NCBI GenBank assembly: GCA_013813615.1
Contig: JACCRJ010000363.1
Span: 1 to 8,407 of the forward strand
Direction: 5' to 3'
DNA length: 8,407 nt
Source of the DNA: Lautropia sp.
Lineage (GTDB): Bacteria > Pseudomonadota > Gammaproteobacteria > Burkholderiales > Burkholderiaceae_E
Shown: in pieces, positions 6,618-8,407 of the stretch
Numbering within the stretch: the first letter of the stretch is position 1
Layout: each line of letters starts with the position of its first letter
Position numbers and translations under genes: made by a program
Notes under the pieces: generated by a model
Database searches by the model: none
What the model was told of the DNA's origin: nothing
The model's input: only the letters and a program-made list of their open reading frames with translations

Positions 6618-8132
6618 ATGAAGATCGCCGTCGGCGGCATGCTGCATGAAACCAATACCTTCGCGCCTACGCGGGCGAACCTGGATGCTTTCGTCAAGGG
6701 CGGCGGCTGGCCGTCGATCCAGTACGGCGAGCCCCTTTTCGACGCGGTCGCCGGCGCGAACCTGCCGGTCGCCGGTGCCATCGACGCGCTGCGAGCAGCC
6801 CGGCACGACATCGTGCCACTCGCCTGGGCTGCGGCGTCGCCGTCGGCGCAGGTGACCCGCGAGGCCTTCGAAATCATCGTCGGCAACCTGATCGAGCGGC
6901 TGCAGCAGGCGCTGCCGGTGGACGGGGTCTACCTGGACCTGCACGGCGCGATGGTCTGCGAGCACGTCGACGACGGCGAGGGTGAGATCCTGGCCCGCGT
7001 GCGCCGGGTGGTGGGCGCAAAGGTGCCGGTGGTGGCAAGCCTGGACCTGCATGCCAATGTCACCCGGCGGATGGTGCAGATGGCTGATGCCCTGACCATC
7101 TACCGGACCTATCCGCACGTGGACATGGCGGCAACCGGCGCGCGCGCGGCCACCCGGCTGATGAGTATCGTGCAGGAAGCCCGGTTTCCCGCGAAGGCCT
7201 TCCATGTGTTCGACTACCTTACGCCGCTGCCGTCGCAGTGCACCTTCATGGAACCGGCGAAGGGGCTCTATGAGTTGCTCGAGCGGATCGAGCGCGACTG
7301 CGACGTCTGGCTCGATCTCGCGCCGTGCTTTCCGATGGCCGACTTCGCGGAGTGCCAGATGACCGCGGTCTGCTACGCGCCGGACGAGCGGGTGGCCCGC
7401 GAAGCCCTTGCCGGTCTTGTCAAAGCGGTGGAGGACGCCGAGCCGAAGTTTGCCCTGACCCTCTGGACCCCTGCCGATGCGGTGGCGCATGCCGCGCGCC
7501 ACGGCGCGCCCGGCGCGCCGGTCGTGTTGGCTGATACCCAGGACAACCCGGGGGCCGGCGGCAACGGCGACACCACTGGGCTGCTCGCGGCGATGATCGC
7601 GGCCCGCGCGCCGGAGTCGGTGCTCGGGCTGCTGATCGACCCGTCGAGCGCCAGTCGGGCCCATGCAATCGGCCTCGGTGGCGCCGGCGACTTCTCGCTC
7701 GGGGCCACCTCCGGCGTCGCCGGGCACGAGCCGGTGACCGGCAGGTTCGTCGTCGAGCGTCTCGCCGACGGCCGCTTCACCTGTACCGGGCCGATGTTCA
7801 AGGGCTTCAGGATGAACCTGGGCCCGATGGCCCTGCTGCGCGAGGAGAGGTCGGGTGTCCGGGTGGTCCTGGCGTCGGTGAAATGCCAGGCGGCCGACCA
7901 GGAGATGTTCCGCCATGTCGGCATGGAGCCGATCCGGCAGCGGATGGTGGCGGTCAAGAGCTCGGTGCATTTCCGGGCCGACTTCCAGCCGATTGCCCGG
8001 GAAGTGCTGGTGGTGCGTTCGCCGGGGCCTGCGCTGGCCGATCCGGCGGACTTCCCGTGGAAGCATCTTCGGCCCGGCCTGCGGTTGCGGCCCCTGGGAC
8101 CGGCGTTCGAAGCGCCGGCGTCGATCGGTTGA
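6618..8132 (+). CDS. M81 family metallopeptidase (MlrC-like)
   Basis: Predicted cytoplasmic metal-dependent peptidase or amidohydrolase of the M81 family. The named member MlrC degrades the linear products of microcystin in sphingomonads; most other members have no known substrate. Seen: 504 residues, normal for the family. The N-terminus MKIAVGGMLHETNTFAP is the family hallmark (H10, E11). Histidine/aspartate motifs that are probable metal ligands follow: YLDLHGAM (H109), SLDLHAN (D143, H145) and TYPHVDMA (H167, D169). The C-terminal MlrC domain has ADTQDNPGAGGNGDTT and the late KSSVHFRADF segment. No signal peptide is present. ATG 6618 is the start because the hallmark begins at once; its ribosome-binding site is poor (AGG directly adjacent, GGGG a few bases upstream). 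It is transcribed divergently from the amidase and is probably co-transcribed with the overlapping second amidase. The family is certain; the reaction is inferred. Confidence 0.95.
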   Translation: MKIAVGGMLHETNTFAPTRANLDAFVKGGGWPSIQYGEPLFDAVAGANLPVAGAIDALRAARHDIVPLAWAAASPSAQVTREAFEIIVGNLIERLQQALPVDGVYLDLHGAMVCEHVDDGEGEILARVRRVVGAKVPVVASLDLHANVTRRMVQMADALTIYRTYPHVDMAATGARAATRLMSIVQEARFPAKAFHVFDYLTPLPSQCTFMEPAKGLYELLERIERDCDVWLDLAPCFPMADFAECQMTAVCYAPDERVAREALAGLVKAVEDAEPKFALTLWTPADAVAHAARHGAPGAPVVLADTQDNPGAGGNGDTTGLLAAMIAARAPESVLGLLIDPSSASRAHAIGLGGAGDFSLGATSGVAGHEPVTGRFVVERLADGRFTCTGPMFKGFRMNLGPMALLREERSGVRVVLASVKCQAADQEMFRHVGMEPIRQRMVAVKSSVHFRADFQPIAREVLVVRSPGPALADPADFPWKHLRPGLRLRPLGPAFEAPASIG

Positions 8133-8407
8133 AGCCGCGGTCGGGCCAGGGCCTGGCGCAGACTACCGCTGCGGAAGTCGAGCGCGCCGCGCAGGCGCTG
8201 CTGCGCGAGGATGCAGCTGGCATCGGTGCTCGGGTGGTGGCGGGGGAACTGCGGGCGCAAGCCCTGCTGGAGGCGTCGCTGCAGCGGATCGAGGCGGTCG
8301 ACGACCGGCTGGGCGCCGTCTGCTGGCGCTCGCCGGATCTGGGACGCGAAGCCGCGCGCGCGGTCGATGCGGAGGTCCGCGCGGTGGCGGGCCGGCCGGA
8401 TGCGCAG
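8129..8407 (+). CDS. Second amidase-like protein, AS family N-terminus (partial, runs off the right edge)
   Basis: Seen: 93 codons from TTG at 8129 to the window end without a stop. The segment GARVVAGELRAQALLEASLQ, continuing with RIEAVDDRLGAVCW and then REAARAVDAEV, has the layout of an AS-family N-terminus: a GE-containing helix, then L-x-RIEA-(N/D)-xx-L-A, then an alanine-rich A-x-x-A-D-A helix. The catalytic lysine and serines lie beyond the window, so activity cannot be judged. TTG 8129 is proposed because it overlaps the M81 stop as TTGA, which suggests translational coupling. There is no good ribosome-binding site and no ATG in frame nearby; GTG codons further in would remove most of the N-terminus. 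It resembles the amidase at 5031-6521 only at family level in this stretch, so it is not an obvious recent duplicate. Confidence 0.65.
   Translation, partial: MKPRSGQGLAQTTAAEVERAAQALLREDAAGIGARVVAGELRAQALLEASLQRIEAVDDRLGAVCWRSPDLGREAARAVDAEVRAVAGRPDAQ

Noticed and set aside
5031..8066. A 1011-codon minus-strand open frame that would fuse an N-terminal domain to the amidase.
   Set aside because: Only the part below 6521 has amidase features. The upper 1.5 kb is antisense to the well-supported M81 gene and is Arg/His/Gly-rich shadow sequence; a strong ribosome-binding site marks GTG 6521.

Overview
The window reads as chromosomal DNA of a high-GC proteobacterium. Coding is dense, third codon positions are strongly G/C, and the spacers contain GC-rich palindromes and TACAAT-type promoters. 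Burkholderiales or a close betaproteobacterial relative is the best guess. This is inferred from style and gene content; there is no rRNA or other phylogenetic marker. I see no tRNA, insertion sequence, CRISPR array or phage gene.

Layout. On the minus strand, read from about 6521 down to 1, lie five genes: an amidase-signature (AS) hydrolase (5031-6521), a periplasmic peptide-type substrate-binding protein (3298-4932), a DppB-like permease (2317-3258), a DppC-like permease (1335-2294), and a fused two-domain ABC ATPase that runs off the left edge (1-1180). The four transporter genes form a compact dpp/opp-type operon. A sigma70-type promoter with a perfect TTGACA overlaps the stop codon of the amidase, so the transporter probably has its own promoter as well as possible read-through from the amidase. 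On the plus strand, divergent from the amidase across a 96-base spacer, are an M81/MlrC-family metallopeptidase (6618-8132) and the first 93 codons of a second amidase-like gene (8129 onward), which overlaps the M81 stop by four bases.

How the genes may work together (inference). The binding protein and ABC transporter would import a peptide or amide-containing compound. Two AS-family amidases and an MlrC-type metallopeptidase would then cleave amide or peptide bonds in the cytoplasm. MlrC is known from microcystin breakdown, so an unusual or modified peptide is a reasonable but unproven substrate class. No regulator is encoded in the window.

Points worth a second look: a 53-codon open frame that exactly bridges the dppC and ATPase genes with ATGA overlaps at both ends, across a cluster of GC-rich hairpins; an inverted repeat that puts the dppB ribosome-binding site in its loop; an odd N-terminal stretch of the binding protein that looks like a leader ending at a well-spaced CTG; the promoter/stop-codon overlap; and the uncharacterised MlrC + two amidases + Dpp combination itself.
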